DNA of 25,543 nucleotides from Desulfoprunum sp. (GTDB taxonomy: Bacteria > Desulfobacterota > Desulfobulbia > Desulfobulbales > Desulfocapsaceae). The notes under the pieces are model-generated. The model did not search any database. It saw only the letters and a list, made by a program, of their open reading frames with translations, and was not told where the DNA came from. The stretch lies in assembly GCA_030696435.1 (NCBI GenBank), contig JAUYSF010000249.1, positions 1-25,543 on the forward strand, in the 5' to 3' direction. Both the position numbers and the translations under genes were made by a program. This document shows, one piece after another, positions 8,556 through 16,077 of the stretch (the stretch's first letter is position 1; the number at the start of each line of letters is the position of its first letter).

Positions 8556-8603
8556 AGCTTGCAAAACTGTCATTCAATATTCATTCTTCATCCGAGACAA
8601 CTT

Positions 8604-11117
8604 ATGGGCGTAGAAACACAGCAGCTTGCGGATATTTTCCATGAAGTCAGTGAGGTTTTTGCGCAACACCCCTCAATAACCGTGACCCCAATCAAAGGTG
8701 ATCCTCCGGAGCAGTATGAGGTCCACTACAACATCATCGGTGTGTACAAGGATGACGCCGGCAAGATCCAGCACTCTGCAGACCATACTATAACAATTAC
8801 CATTCCCTTTGGTTTTCCACACTTTCCCCCGAGTTGCAAGCCCAAAACATCGCTTTTCCATCCCGACTTCGATCCTGCAGCCATTTGCCTGGGGGATTTC
8901 TGGGAACACGAACGCTCTCTCCCAGAGCTCATCTACTACATCGGAAAGATGATTACAGGTGAGATCTATTCCAAAGAAAACACCTTTAATGAAGAAGCAG
9001 CCGCCTGGTATCGTGATAACGCCAGTAGACTTCCCTTCGCCGAACTCCCTTCTCTCGATTCCATTAAAAAACAGGATATTACAACGCCGACTTCCTCATC
9101 TCTGGTTGAGGAAATTGAGGTAGATACTCTTGACGACTCTGATTTCTCCTCGACTTTTGATTATCTCGGAATCGAACGGGAAGCTCAGCAGGATCAAAGT
9201 GCTCAAGAGCCATTTCCTATTCCTGCCCAAACAGCAAGTGAAGACCCTGATGACATTGATGTAGAAAACATTTGGCTTTTATCCCGCCAGAAACGTTTTT
9301 ATCAACTGAAGGGTATCTTAAAAGATCTTCAGTCAGGCACCGGCTCATGGTTTTTCGAGGGAAAGGACGAACTCTCTGAGCGGATAACAACTGTCTTAGC
9401 AGAGGCCCGAAAAATATATATCCAAGGAGACTCCCTTGAACATCAGGGACTTCCAGGAAAGGCTTTAGAAAAATATATCGCCGTCGAAGAGATGGTAAGT
9501 GATTACCCGAAAATTCATGACGATATCCGCCGCGCTGAACAATCAATGGATCTTCTCGGTGACTGGGTACAGGGCAATAGTACAAAAAGTAGCGGACCTC
9601 CCAAGGGACCCGCTAAAGAAAAAAAAGTACAGCCAGAAAAAACTGAAAAAACAAGTCAGCTCACTTTTTATACCGAAAAAAGCAAACGTCACTTCAATAT
9701 TGTTCCTTTGGTTATCCTTGGTTGCGGGCTGTTCATTGCCGGCCCTCTCGTCTACTTCTACAGTTCTCTTACAAGCCAATACGAGCAGGCGGAACAACTT
9801 CTTACCCAATGCTCGAACCAACTTCAGGCCAAAAAGTTCGAGGCAGCCTCAAAATCATGTGATTCTGCTCTAAGCCTTTCAAAAGGCATCATCTTTCTTA
9901 AAAACCAGGCACGGATTTCTCTCAATGAAAAAATTGAATCCATCCTGAACTCGGAAGAACTCCGTCAGGGACTTGCCGGATTTGTTCTGCTGGATGGCAA
10001 GTATGTTTTGAAAACTACAGCGGACTCACTCAAGAACTCAAAAAATATTGTGGCACAAGGCGATAAATTGATGTCTCAATCCAACTGGCAAAAAGCCATT
10101 GAGATCTATACGGAGGGTCTTAATTCTGTCCAAAAAGAAACAAAAATGGACGCCCCCTATCGAATGGAACTTGAGAAAAAGATACACCTTGCCAAGACCC
10201 GAATGTTGATGCAAACAGCTACTCAGGAAATGGCCCAGAAAGCATGGAAGCAGGCCCGCCAAAATTTTGAGCTAGCCATGACTGAGATGAAAACCCTTGA
10301 TGCCGATATCCAACAAAAGCTTTCCTCTGAAATCCGGCCTCAACTGGACAAGTGCTCGTTTCTGCTCCTCAAACAGCAAGGGGATAAACTCTTTGCAAGC
10401 TCTGACTGGACCGGTGCCTTCTCTCACTTTCAGGAAGCTATTGCATTAGGTTCCAATTTGGAACAATCAGAAACCCAGGTTTTGACCTCCCTCCAGGGAG
10501 ATATCATCAGAGCTGAACTATACGCCACCATCAATGAAGGTAAGGCCGCCTTCGAAAACCACCAATGGGATGAAGCAATAAAAAAATATGCCAAAGCCAG
10601 TAAAATTCTTATGGATAATCAGGGCCTGCTCAAGCAGTCCGATTTAGATCAGAACCGACAGAAATTGGCCCGAATTATGCTCCAGGCCTCAATTATTAGA
10701 GATCGCCAAGAGGCGGACAGGAATATAGAGAAAGAAAATTGGAGTGAGGCTGAAAAACGTCTTGAACTTGTAATCGAAACCATCAGCAAAAGTCCGGTCG
10801 GCAAGGAAAAAGAATTTCAAACTACCCTTACCGAATCGGGTAAAACAATAGCAGAGCTCAAAGAAAAACAGTTTATTGCCGACAAGGTCAAATATCTCGA
10901 AGACAATTTCCAGACTCTTTTTTCAGAAAACTACCCGGCTGCCACCCCGGACACCCTAACAACCCCAGTTATTACCTATATCAAGCGGATAGAGGATAAA
11001 CTGCTCTTCAAGCTCCAATGTACAGAAACCGGCAGGGGTAGACCATTCACTCTGGTCATGTTCTACACTTATTCCGAACTCACGAAAAAATGGGCTTTCC
11101 ACAGCAATACCGAATAA
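8604..11117 (+). CDS. E2-like (UBC-fold) domain fused to a transmembrane helix and a ~54-residue helical repeat array
   Basis: This is an 837-residue protein. Residues about 1-145 follow the ubiquitin-conjugating E2 pattern: a beta-strand region ending TITIPFGFPHFPP, then a HPD triad (86-88, where E2s have HPN), then ICLGDFW with candidate catalytic Cys95, a hydrophobic helix LPELIYYIGKMI, and NTFNEEAAAWYRDN matching the C-terminal 'N-x-x-A...Y' helix of E2s. Residues 146-225 are an acidic linker, about 266-297 one cytoplasmic helical hairpin, 366-386 a membrane helix preceded by a Lys-rich stretch (N-terminus inside). Residues 486 to about 755 hold five helical repeats with Trp at 495, 548, 602, 655 and 713. 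The C-terminus is a small beta-rich piece. I use ATG 8604 because a consensus promoter lies over the longer TTG start. No E1, ubiquitin-like or JAB/DUB gene is adjacent. Enzymatic activity is inferred only. Confidence 0.82.
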   Translation: MGVETQQLADIFHEVSEVFAQHPSITVTPIKGDPPEQYEVHYNIIGVYKDDAGKIQHSADHTITITIPFGFPHFPPSCKPKTSLFHPDFDPAAICLGDFWEHERSLPELIYYIGKMITGEIYSKENTFNEEAAAWYRDNASRLPFAELPSLDSIKKQDITTPTSSSLVEEIEVDTLDDSDFSSTFDYLGIEREAQQDQSAQEPFPIPAQTASEDPDDIDVENIWLLSRQKRFYQLKGILKDLQSGTGSWFFEGKDELSERITTVLAEARKIYIQGDSLEHQGLPGKALEKYIAVEEMVSDYPKIHDDIRRAEQSMDLLGDWVQGNSTKSSGPPKGPAKEKKVQPEKTEKTSQLTFYTEKSKRHFNIVPLVILGCGLFIAGPLVYFYSSLTSQYEQAEQLLTQCSNQLQAKKFEAASKSCDSALSLSKGIIFLKNQARISLNEKIESILNSEELRQGLAGFVLLDGKYVLKTTADSLKNSKNIVAQGDKLMSQSNWQKAIEIYTEGLNSVQKETKMDAPYRMELEKKIHLAKTRMLMQTATQEMAQKAWKQARQNFELAMTEMKTLDADIQQKLSSEIRPQLDKCSFLLLKQQGDKLFASSDWTGAFSHFQEAIALGSNLEQSETQVLTSLQGDIIRAELYATINEGKAAFENHQWDEAIKKYAKASKILMDNQGLLKQSDLDQNRQKLARIMLQASIIRDRQEADRNIEKENWSEAEKRLELVIETISKSPVGKEKEFQTTLTESGKTIAELKEKQFIADKVKYLEDNFQTLFSENYPAATPDTLTTPVITYIKRIEDKLLFKLQCTETGRGRPFTLVMFYTYSELTKKWAFHSNTE

Positions 11118-11170
11118 AACCACAAAAAGAAGAGATTGCTTTGCGCCTATCACGCCCTCCCCAGCTCTTT

Positions 11171-12142
11171 CTACAACAGAAAACGGAACTCTCCTTTTCC
11201 TAAGAGGTTGTGAAGGTGAAGGATTCCGGCGAGTCCTTTCTCTTGGTCAACTATAGGCAGGACTGTAATTTCATGCCGTTGCATTATGCTCAAGGCATCG
11301 GCTGCCAGCATGTCTGGCTCAATGCAGACGGGATCAGGAGTCATCAACGCAGTGACGTCCGTTTCCAATAATCCTGCGCTGTCAATTATATATCTCCGCA
11401 CATCACCATCCGTTACTATGCCCATCACTTGATTGGCCCCATCGACAACAAGGACCGCACCAAGATTTTTTTCGTTAAGGATATACACAGCCGCACGAAT
11501 AGAAGTTTCTGGGGAAATTACCGGTATTTTTTCTCCTGTCAGCATGACCTCAGACACCTTAACTTTCAGACGTTCTCCAAGGCTGCCGCCAGGATGGTTG
11601 TAGCGGAAATCCTCGGCTTGAAACTTCTTTCTGTTCAACAATACAACAGACAAGGCATCGCCCATTGCCAGAGTCGCCGTAGTGCTGGCTGTAGGTGCCA
11701 GACCAAGTGGACAGGCCTCCCGCGGCACAGCAATATCAAGGACAACATCGGCGGCCAAAGCAAGAGACGAATTCTGGCCGCCGGTCATCGCAATCACAGC
11801 AATCCCACGTTTTTTCAGGCTGGTGAGCAAGGCGTTCAGTTCGACAGTTTCACCTGAATAGGAGATGGCCAAAACCACATCAGTGGGATTTACCATACCG
11901 AGATCACCATGCATCGCTTCGACCGGATGCAAAAAAAACGACGGTGTGCCCGTGCTGTTCAGTGTTGCTGCAATCTTCTGCCCAATTATACCCGATTTGC
12001 CGATACCGGTGATAACAAGACGGGTTGGACACGCGAGAACAAGCTCTACTGCCCTTATAAATTCTTCACCTATCCGTTCACGAACGGCGGCCAGTCCCTG
12101 CTCTTCAATCATCAGAACATTTTGAGCTTCTTCTATAGACAT
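11171..12142 (-). CDS. kdsD: Arabinose-5-phosphate isomerase KdsD
   Basis: This 323-residue protein has the SIS + two-CBS architecture and length of KdsD/KpsF, which turns ribulose 5-phosphate into arabinose 5-phosphate for Kdo and hence lipopolysaccharide. The SIS domain covers about 30-190 with TGIGKSG (45-51), HPVEAMHGDLG (72-82), SYSGET (94-99) and YNHPGGSLGERL (181-192). These include the Lys49 and His79/His183 region needed for isomerisation. CBS domains follow at about 195-255 and 265-320. A GTGAGG ribosome-binding site lies 13 bases before the ATG. The gene stands alone: kdsC and the lpt genes that often accompany it are not in the window. It is convergent with the E2-like gene, with 53 bases between their ends and no obvious terminator. 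Confidence 0.95.
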   Translation of the reverse strand: MSIEEAQNVLMIEEQGLAAVRERIGEEFIRAVELVLACPTRLVITGIGKSGIIGQKIAATLNSTGTPSFFLHPVEAMHGDLGMVNPTDVVLAISYSGETVELNALLTSLKKRGIAVIAMTGGQNSSLALAADVVLDIAVPREACPLGLAPTASTTATLAMGDALSVVLLNRKKFQAEDFRYNHPGGSLGERLKVKVSEVMLTGEKIPVISPETSIRAAVYILNEKNLGAVLVVDGANQVMGIVTDGDVRRYIIDSAGLLETDVTALMTPDPVCIEPDMLAADALSIMQRHEITVLPIVDQEKGLAGILHLHNLLGKGEFRFLL

Positions 12143-12256
12143 GTCTCTATTAACCTCACATCAGAAAATATCATCTGGTTTACCTGAAATTCTCGTTTTT
12201 CTGCTGGTCTCTCAATCTGCAGTTGATTCGCAATCCCTTGAACGGTATGACTGATT

Positions 12257-12334
12257 TTACCTGATAGACAAACGTCTATCAGGCCAGCCCATAGTAATCA
12301 CTTCCAACAATTGTTCAAGTTCTGGAGTGTTCAT
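12257..12334 (-). CDS. Possible 25-residue small ORF or coding remnant
   Basis: ATG 12334 opens a frame of 25 residues including LEQLLEVITMGWPDRR and ends in TAA at 12259-12257. Its 3' end lies in the perfect hairpin. The only ribosome-binding-like sequence (GGAG) is too close to the ATG. A different frame just beyond the stop reads on for about 26 residues, so it could be a frameshifted remnant. Function is unknown and it may be chance. Confidence 0.15.
   Translation of the reverse strand: MNTPELEQLLEVITMGWPDRRLSIR
12260..12283. repeat. Perfect 10-bp inverted repeat with 4-base loop
   Basis: Arms CCTGATAGAC (12260-12269) and GTCTATCAGG (12274-12283) flank an AAAC loop. No T-run follows on either strand, so it is not a standard terminator. 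It may be an operator or an RNA hairpin in the kdsD leader. Confidence 0.6.
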
Positions 12335-12360
12335 TCTCCAATCAGAGCATCTCCGTTTTA

Positions 12361-12388
12361 GTCAAAGTTGAATTATTTTCACTTTGAC
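12361..12388. repeat. 8-bp inverted repeat upstream of metK
   Basis: GTCAAAGT (12361-12368) and ACTTTGAC (12381-12388) are exact reverse complements, 12 bases apart. It lies about 60-80 bases upstream of the candidate metK -35 and could bind a dimeric regulator. Confidence 0.5.
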
Positions 12389-12406
12389 AAGCTGTTTTTC
12401 ACTTTG
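12376..12406. repeat. Direct repeat TTTTCACTTTG, two copies 20 bp apart
   Basis: The 11-mer occurs at 12376-12386 and 12396-12406. The start-to-start distance of 20 bases is close to two helical turns, as expected for two regulator molecules on one face. The first copy overlaps the right arm of the 12361-12388 inverted repeat. Confidence 0.45.
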
Positions 12407-12444
12407 TTTTCTCCCTTCCCGAAGAAGTCACCAAGAGAGATTTT

Positions 12445-12476
12445 TTGTCAAGCTTTTCTCTTGATTTTGGTATAAA
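12445..12476 (+). promoter_or_regulatory. Candidate metK promoter with extended -10
   Basis: TGGTATAAA (12468-12476) is an extended -10 (TGn-TATAAA). TTGTCA (12445-12450) upstream is a -35-like match, but 20 bases away, which is long. A 7-bp inverted repeat, CAAGAGA (12432-12438) with TCTCTTG (12457-12463), brackets the -35. The leader would be about 158 bases. Confidence 0.35.
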
Positions 12477-12542
12477 TTATTATGCTCTTTATTCGGCTGA
12501 CATGTTTTCATCCACACTATACAAGAGCCTTATATTTCTGCA

Positions 12543-12558
12543 GGTGAAAGCCGTCACA
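12543..12558. promoter_or_regulatory. Crp/Fnr-type dyad in the metK leader
   Basis: GGTGA-N6-TCACA matches the Crp consensus TGTGA-N6-TCACA at 9 of 10 positions. It lies about 67 bases downstream of the candidate -10, so if bound it would more likely repress or serve another start site. Confidence 0.3.
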
Positions 12559-12640
12559 TCAACCATTTGTTTTTTGTAACTGTTTGGATGAGTGTATCCA
12601 TATCAACTCCTCCATAAACAACCCAATTTGGAGACTTCAT

Positions 12641-13807
12641 ATGTCAAATTATATCTTTACTTCTGAGTCCGTTTCTGAAGGACATCCAGACAAGGTCGCT
12701 GATCAAATCTCGGATGCCATCCTTGATGCCATTCTCATGCAAGATCCCAAAGCCCGGGTAGCCTGCGAAACCATGGTTACTACCGGAATGGCAATCATAG
12801 CCGGTGAAATCACTACATCCGCTTGGGTAGACATGCCTGATGTTGTCCGTCAGACAATCCGCGAGATTGGCTACAATTCCTCAGATATGGGTTTTGATTG
12901 GCAATCCTGTGCAGTCTTGACCTCGATCGACAAACAGTCTGCTGATATTGCTCAAGGAGTTGATGAAGGAACAGGGTTCGATCTCGACCAGGGGGCTGGC
13001 GACCAAGGCCTTATGTTTGGCTACGCCAGTAACGAGACCGAGGTCCTTATGCCCATGCCGATTACCTTTGCCCACCGTCTTACTAAACGACAGGCGGAAG
13101 CACGTAAAACGGGTATTCTTCCCTGGCTTCGACCAGACGCCAAAAGCCAAGTCACCATTGAATATGTTGATGGTTTGCCAAAACGAATTGAGGCTGTTGT
13201 ACTCTCAACACAGCATAACGAAAGCGTCAGCTATGCGGACCTCAAGGAAGGCGTTATGGAAGAGATCATCAAGCCCATCCTTCCGATAAATATGCTGGAC
13301 GCCAAAACGAAGTATTTTATTAACCCCACGGGGAGATTTGTTATCGGCGGTCCAGTTGGCGATTGCGGTGTCACAGGGCGTAAAATCATTGTTGACACTT
13401 ACGGCGGAAAGGGCTCGCACGGTGGCGGTGCCTTCTCCGGCAAAGATCCGTCAAAGGTGGACCGATCCTCTTCCTATATGGGACGCTACGTCGCCAAAAA
13501 TATCGTCGCGGCAGGCATCGCAACTGAGATCGAGGTCCAGGTAGCATATGCCATTGGTATTTCCACCCCCGTTTCTGTCAATGTCAACAGCTTTGGCACC
13601 GGTAAAATAACCGACGATGCCATAAGGGCTCTCATTTTAGAATTCTTTGACCTCAGACCCAGGGCAATAGTCCAGCAACTGGACCTGTTAAGGCCCATTT
13701 ACCGCGCAACGGCGGCATATGGCCACTTTGGTAGAGAAGAGGCGAACTTTACCTGGGAACGAACCGATAAGGCCGATATTCTTCGAGATGCTGCTAAGTT
13801 GAAATAA
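12641..13807 (+). CDS. metK: S-adenosylmethionine synthetase
   Basis: This 388-residue enzyme makes SAM from methionine and ATP in the cytoplasm. The family signatures are intact: GHPDKVADQ (14-22, ATP/Mg ligands His15 and Asp17), the hexapeptide GAGDQG (118-123) and [16 protein letters not shown] (261-276) for the triphosphate. Length is normal. ATG 12641 was chosen over an upstream in-frame start (12584) because GGAG lies seven bases before it and the family begins with this [10 protein letters not shown] segment. The only downstream gene on this strand is ahcY, 66 bases away, without a terminator between, so the two are probably one transcript for the activated-methyl cycle. Confidence 0.97.
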   Translation: MSNYIFTSESVSEGHPDKVADQISDAILDAILMQDPKARVACETMVTTGMAIIAGEITTSAWVDMPDVVRQTIREIGYNSSDMGFDWQSCAVLTSIDKQSADIAQGVDEGTGFDLDQGAGDQGLMFGYASNETEVLMPMPITFAHRLTKRQAEARKTGILPWLRPDAKSQVTIEYVDGLPKRIEAVVLSTQHNESVSYADLKEGVMEEIIKPILPINMLDAKTKYFINPTGRFVIGGPVGDCGVTGRKIIVDTYGGKGSHGGGAFSGKDPSKVDRSSSYMGRYVAKNIVAAGIATEIEVQVAYAIGISTPVSVNVNSFGTGKITDDAIRALILEFFDLRPRAIVQQLDLLRPIYRATAAYGHFGREEANFTWERTDKADILRDAAKLK

Positions 13808-13873
13808 TCATACTACTTAACCAATGAACTCAAACCTAATTCTTCTTAACTTTACACATATATAGGAAAATAC

Positions 13874-15172
13874 ATGACTACTTCCCATCAAGACTTCAAA
13901 GTCGCAGATCTCTCGCTGGCCGATTGGGGCCGAAAGGAGATTCAAATCGCCGAAACGGAAATGCCTGGCCTGATGGCCCTTCGCAAAGAGTACCGCGACA
14001 AACAGCCTCTCAAGGGGGCGCGTGTTGCCGGTTGTCTGCATATGACTATTCAGACCGCTGTACTCATGGAAACACTCACTGCACTCGGTGCTGAAATCCG
14101 CTGGTCTAGTTGCAATATCTTTTCAACTCAGGACCACGCCGCAGCAGCCATGGCCGCTGCCGGACTCCCGACCTTTGCCTGGAAGGGTGAAACTGAAGAA
14201 GAATTCTGGTGGTGTATCGATCAGACAATATTTGGCCCCGACAACTGGAGGCCAAATATGATTCTTGATGATGGCGGTGATCTCACCCTTGTGATGCACG
14301 AGAGATACACCAAGGAATTGGCAGCCATTCGCGGAATAAGTGAGGAAACCACTACGGGTGTGCATCGCCTCAATGAGATGGCCAAGGACGGGAGGCTGAA
14401 ATGTCCTGCCATCAACGTCAACGACTCCGTCACGAAATCAAAATTCGACAATCTTTACGGCTGCCGAGAATCTTTGATTGATGGCATCAAACGGGCTACA
14501 GATGTCATGATAGCCGGTAAGAATGCTGTAGTAGTTGGTTATGGCGATGTAGGTAAAGGCTGTGCGCAAGCCCTTCGGGGCATGGGGGCATCGGTCTATG
14601 TCACAGAGATCGATCCGATCTGCGCTCTCCAGGCGGCTATGGAAGGCTACAAAGTCGTGACGATGGATGAAGCCGCTTGCTATGGCAATATCTTCGTTAC
14701 CTGTACCGGCAATCTGAAGGTGATTACCAGAAAGCACATGGAGGAAATGCCAAATCAATCAATAGTCTGCAATATCGGTCACTTTGATTCAGAGATAGAT
14801 ATCGCAAGTATCCGTGATCTCCAATGGGAAAACATCAAACCTCAGGTAGATCATGTTATCTTCCCCGATGGTAAAAAGATCATAATTCTTGCCGAAGGCC
14901 GTCTCGTAAATCTGGGATGTGCAACGGGTCACCCGAGCTTTGTCATGAGCAACTCATTCACCAATCAGGTCCTGGCCCAGATTGAACTCTGGCAGAACTC
15001 GGAGAAATATGATCATAAAGTCTACTTTTTGCCAAAGGAACTCGATGAAATGGTGGCCCGACTGCACCTCGGTAAGATCGGGGCTGTTCTCACCCAACTG
15101 ACCCAGGAACAGGCCGACTATATCAGTGTTGCTGTGAGCGGTCCGTATAAACCTGAGTACTATCGCTATTGA
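13874..15172 (+). CDS. ahcY: S-adenosylhomocysteine hydrolase (adenosylhomocysteinase)
   Basis: This 432-residue enzyme reversibly splits SAH to adenosine and homocysteine, relieving product inhibition of methyltransferases. It shows the substrate domain with Asp131-Asp132-Gly-Gly-Asp and EETTTGV, the catalytic Lys188/Asp192 region ([15 protein letters not shown]), the NAD-binding GYGDVGKG (222-229), and the conserved end KPEYYRY, whose Lys and Tyr contact NAD of the neighbouring subunit in known structures. AGGA lies seven bases before the ATG. It is the second gene after metK and is followed by a strong terminator. Confidence 0.97.
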   Translation: MTTSHQDFKVADLSLADWGRKEIQIAETEMPGLMALRKEYRDKQPLKGARVAGCLHMTIQTAVLMETLTALGAEIRWSSCNIFSTQDHAAAAMAAAGLPTFAWKGETEEEFWWCIDQTIFGPDNWRPNMILDDGGDLTLVMHERYTKELAAIRGISEETTTGVHRLNEMAKDGRLKCPAINVNDSVTKSKFDNLYGCRESLIDGIKRATDVMIAGKNAVVVGYGDVGKGCAQALRGMGASVYVTEIDPICALQAAMEGYKVVTMDEAACYGNIFVTCTGNLKVITRKHMEEMPNQSIVCNIGHFDSEIDIASIRDLQWENIKPQVDHVIFPDGKKIIILAEGRLVNLGCATGHPSFVMSNSFTNQVLAQIELWQNSEKYDHKVYFLPKELDEMVARLHLGKIGAVLTQLTQEQADYISVAVSGPYKPEYYRY

Positions 15173-15205
15173 TTGGAGCTACTGGGCAATCTTTTTTGCA
15201 CTGAG

Positions 15206-15240
15206 AGGCTGCTGAAATTGAAATTCAGCAGCCTTTTTTT
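15206..15240 (+). terminator. Rho-independent terminator of metK-ahcY
   Basis: A perfect 10-bp stem, GGCTGCTGAA (15207-15216) with TTCAGCAGCC (15224-15233) around a 7-base loop, is followed by seven T (15234-15240). It lies 34 bases after the ahcY stop. There is no matching A-run on the left, so it serves the plus strand. Confidence 0.92.
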
Positions 15241-15253
15241 ATAGGCCCCCCTC

Positions 15254-16000
15254 TTACAGACAGAGGAGCACATCTCCAGTGATGATCTGATGGTGCACCC
15301 CAGCCTCATCCTTGACTACTAGCCTGCCATCAAGGTCAGGCCCTTCCGACTTGCCGCATATGACTTCACCATTCTGGCTCATCCATCTAACTAGCTTGCC
15401 TTGCAACATATCTTTTTTCCTCCAGCGAACAAGAATCTCAGAAAAACCTTTCTGTTCAAAAAACTCAATGTCCTTGAGGAGCTCAGCCCGGATAGCCTGA
15501 AATACTTCTTCAATATCGTTTTCCCCCCCGGTTTCAATGAAGACTGAAGTGGCCTTCTTTGCAATTTCCGGAGCAAAATCCTCCTTACTGTTGTTGATAT
15601 TCACGCCTATACCCACAACTGCAAAGGGGCAGGAAATGCCTCCGGAAAGAGGACTTGATTCCGTTAAAATTCCGCCGAGTTTACGTCCATTTATATAGAT
15701 ATCATTGGGCCATTTAACTGACGATTGGATACCGCAGCTACTATCTAGGGCCTGAGAGACAGAAAGGCCGGCAACCAAGGTAATTTTGGGATAATCCTCG
15801 CTGCGTATCTTTGGCCGGATAATTACAGAACAGTATAAACCAGTTTTGGCTGGCGAATGCCACGATCTGTCGAGACGCCCGCGTCCTTTAAGCTGCATTT
15901 CGGCGATGACTGCGGTTCCATGTTCAGCGCCATCTTGGGCAAGATTAAAGGCGATTTTATTTGTCGAGTCTGTCGATGTAAAGATGTGTGTTGTGTACAT
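15254..16000 (-). CDS. Biotin-[acetyl-CoA-carboxylase] ligase, catalytic form without DNA-binding domain
   Basis: This 248-residue BirA/LPLAT-fold protein attaches biotin to carboxylase carrier domains through biotinyl-AMP. It begins directly with THIFTSTDSTN, the first strand of the catalytic domain, so it lacks the N-terminal winged helix of E. coli BirA and should not repress transcription. It has KGRGRLDRSWHSP (38-50, the GRGRxGR adenylate loop with Asp in place of the last Gly), KWPNDIYINGRKLGGIL (96-112, catalytic Lys107 region) and VVGIGVNIN (128-136). A small C-terminal SH3-like domain ends the protein. No ribosome-binding site precedes ATG 16000 and the dsr terminator ends 14 bases upstream, so its expression may depend on read-through or a nearly leaderless start. 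Confidence 0.92.
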   Translation of the reverse strand: MYTTHIFTSTDSTNKIAFNLAQDGAEHGTAVIAEMQLKGRGRLDRSWHSPAKTGLYCSVIIRPKIRSEDYPKITLVAGLSVSQALDSSCGIQSSVKWPNDIYINGRKLGGILTESSPLSGGISCPFAVVGIGVNINNSKEDFAPEIAKKATSVFIETGGENDIEEVFQAIRAELLKDIEFFEQKGFSEILVRWRKKDMLQGKLVRWMSQNGEVICGKSEGPDLDGRLVVKDEAGVHHQIITGDVLLCL

Positions 16001-16014
16001 ATGAGATCAAATAT

Positions 16015-16049
16015 AAAAAAAAGGCGCAGCGGCATTACTGCCCTGCACC
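16015..16049 (-). terminator. Rho-independent terminator of the dsrABD operon
   Basis: On the minus strand a GC-rich hairpin (arms around GGTGCAGGGCA and TGCCGCTGCGCC, with one mismatch and one bulge) at 16049-16023 runs into eight T (16022-16015). It lies 29 bases after dsrD and just before the biotin ligase start. A T-run on the plus strand at 16050-16055 makes it potentially bidirectional. Confidence 0.8.
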
Positions 16050-16077
16050 TTTTTTGGCACTCAATTCGAAGAAAGGC

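Larger units (their letters stand above)
12143..12640. other. 498-bp intergenic region between divergent kdsD and metK
   Basis: This is the longest non-coding stretch in the window. It holds a perfect 10-bp hairpin, an 8-bp inverted repeat, a repeated 11-mer, a candidate extended -10 promoter and a Crp-like dyad, each listed separately. I looked for SAM-I, SAM-II and SAH riboswitch cores because of the neighbouring metK/ahcY genes and saw none. No tRNA or other known RNA is recognised. One very short open frame on the minus strand is listed with low confidence. Confidence 0.7.

Noticed and set aside
9217..9821. Antisense frames of 90-120 residues inside the E2-like gene
   Set aside because: They are shadows of the sense gene with no start signals or recognisable domains.
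13808..13873. SAH riboswitch before ahcY
   Set aside because: The 66-base gap is AT-rich and too short, and shows none of the conserved riboswitch core.
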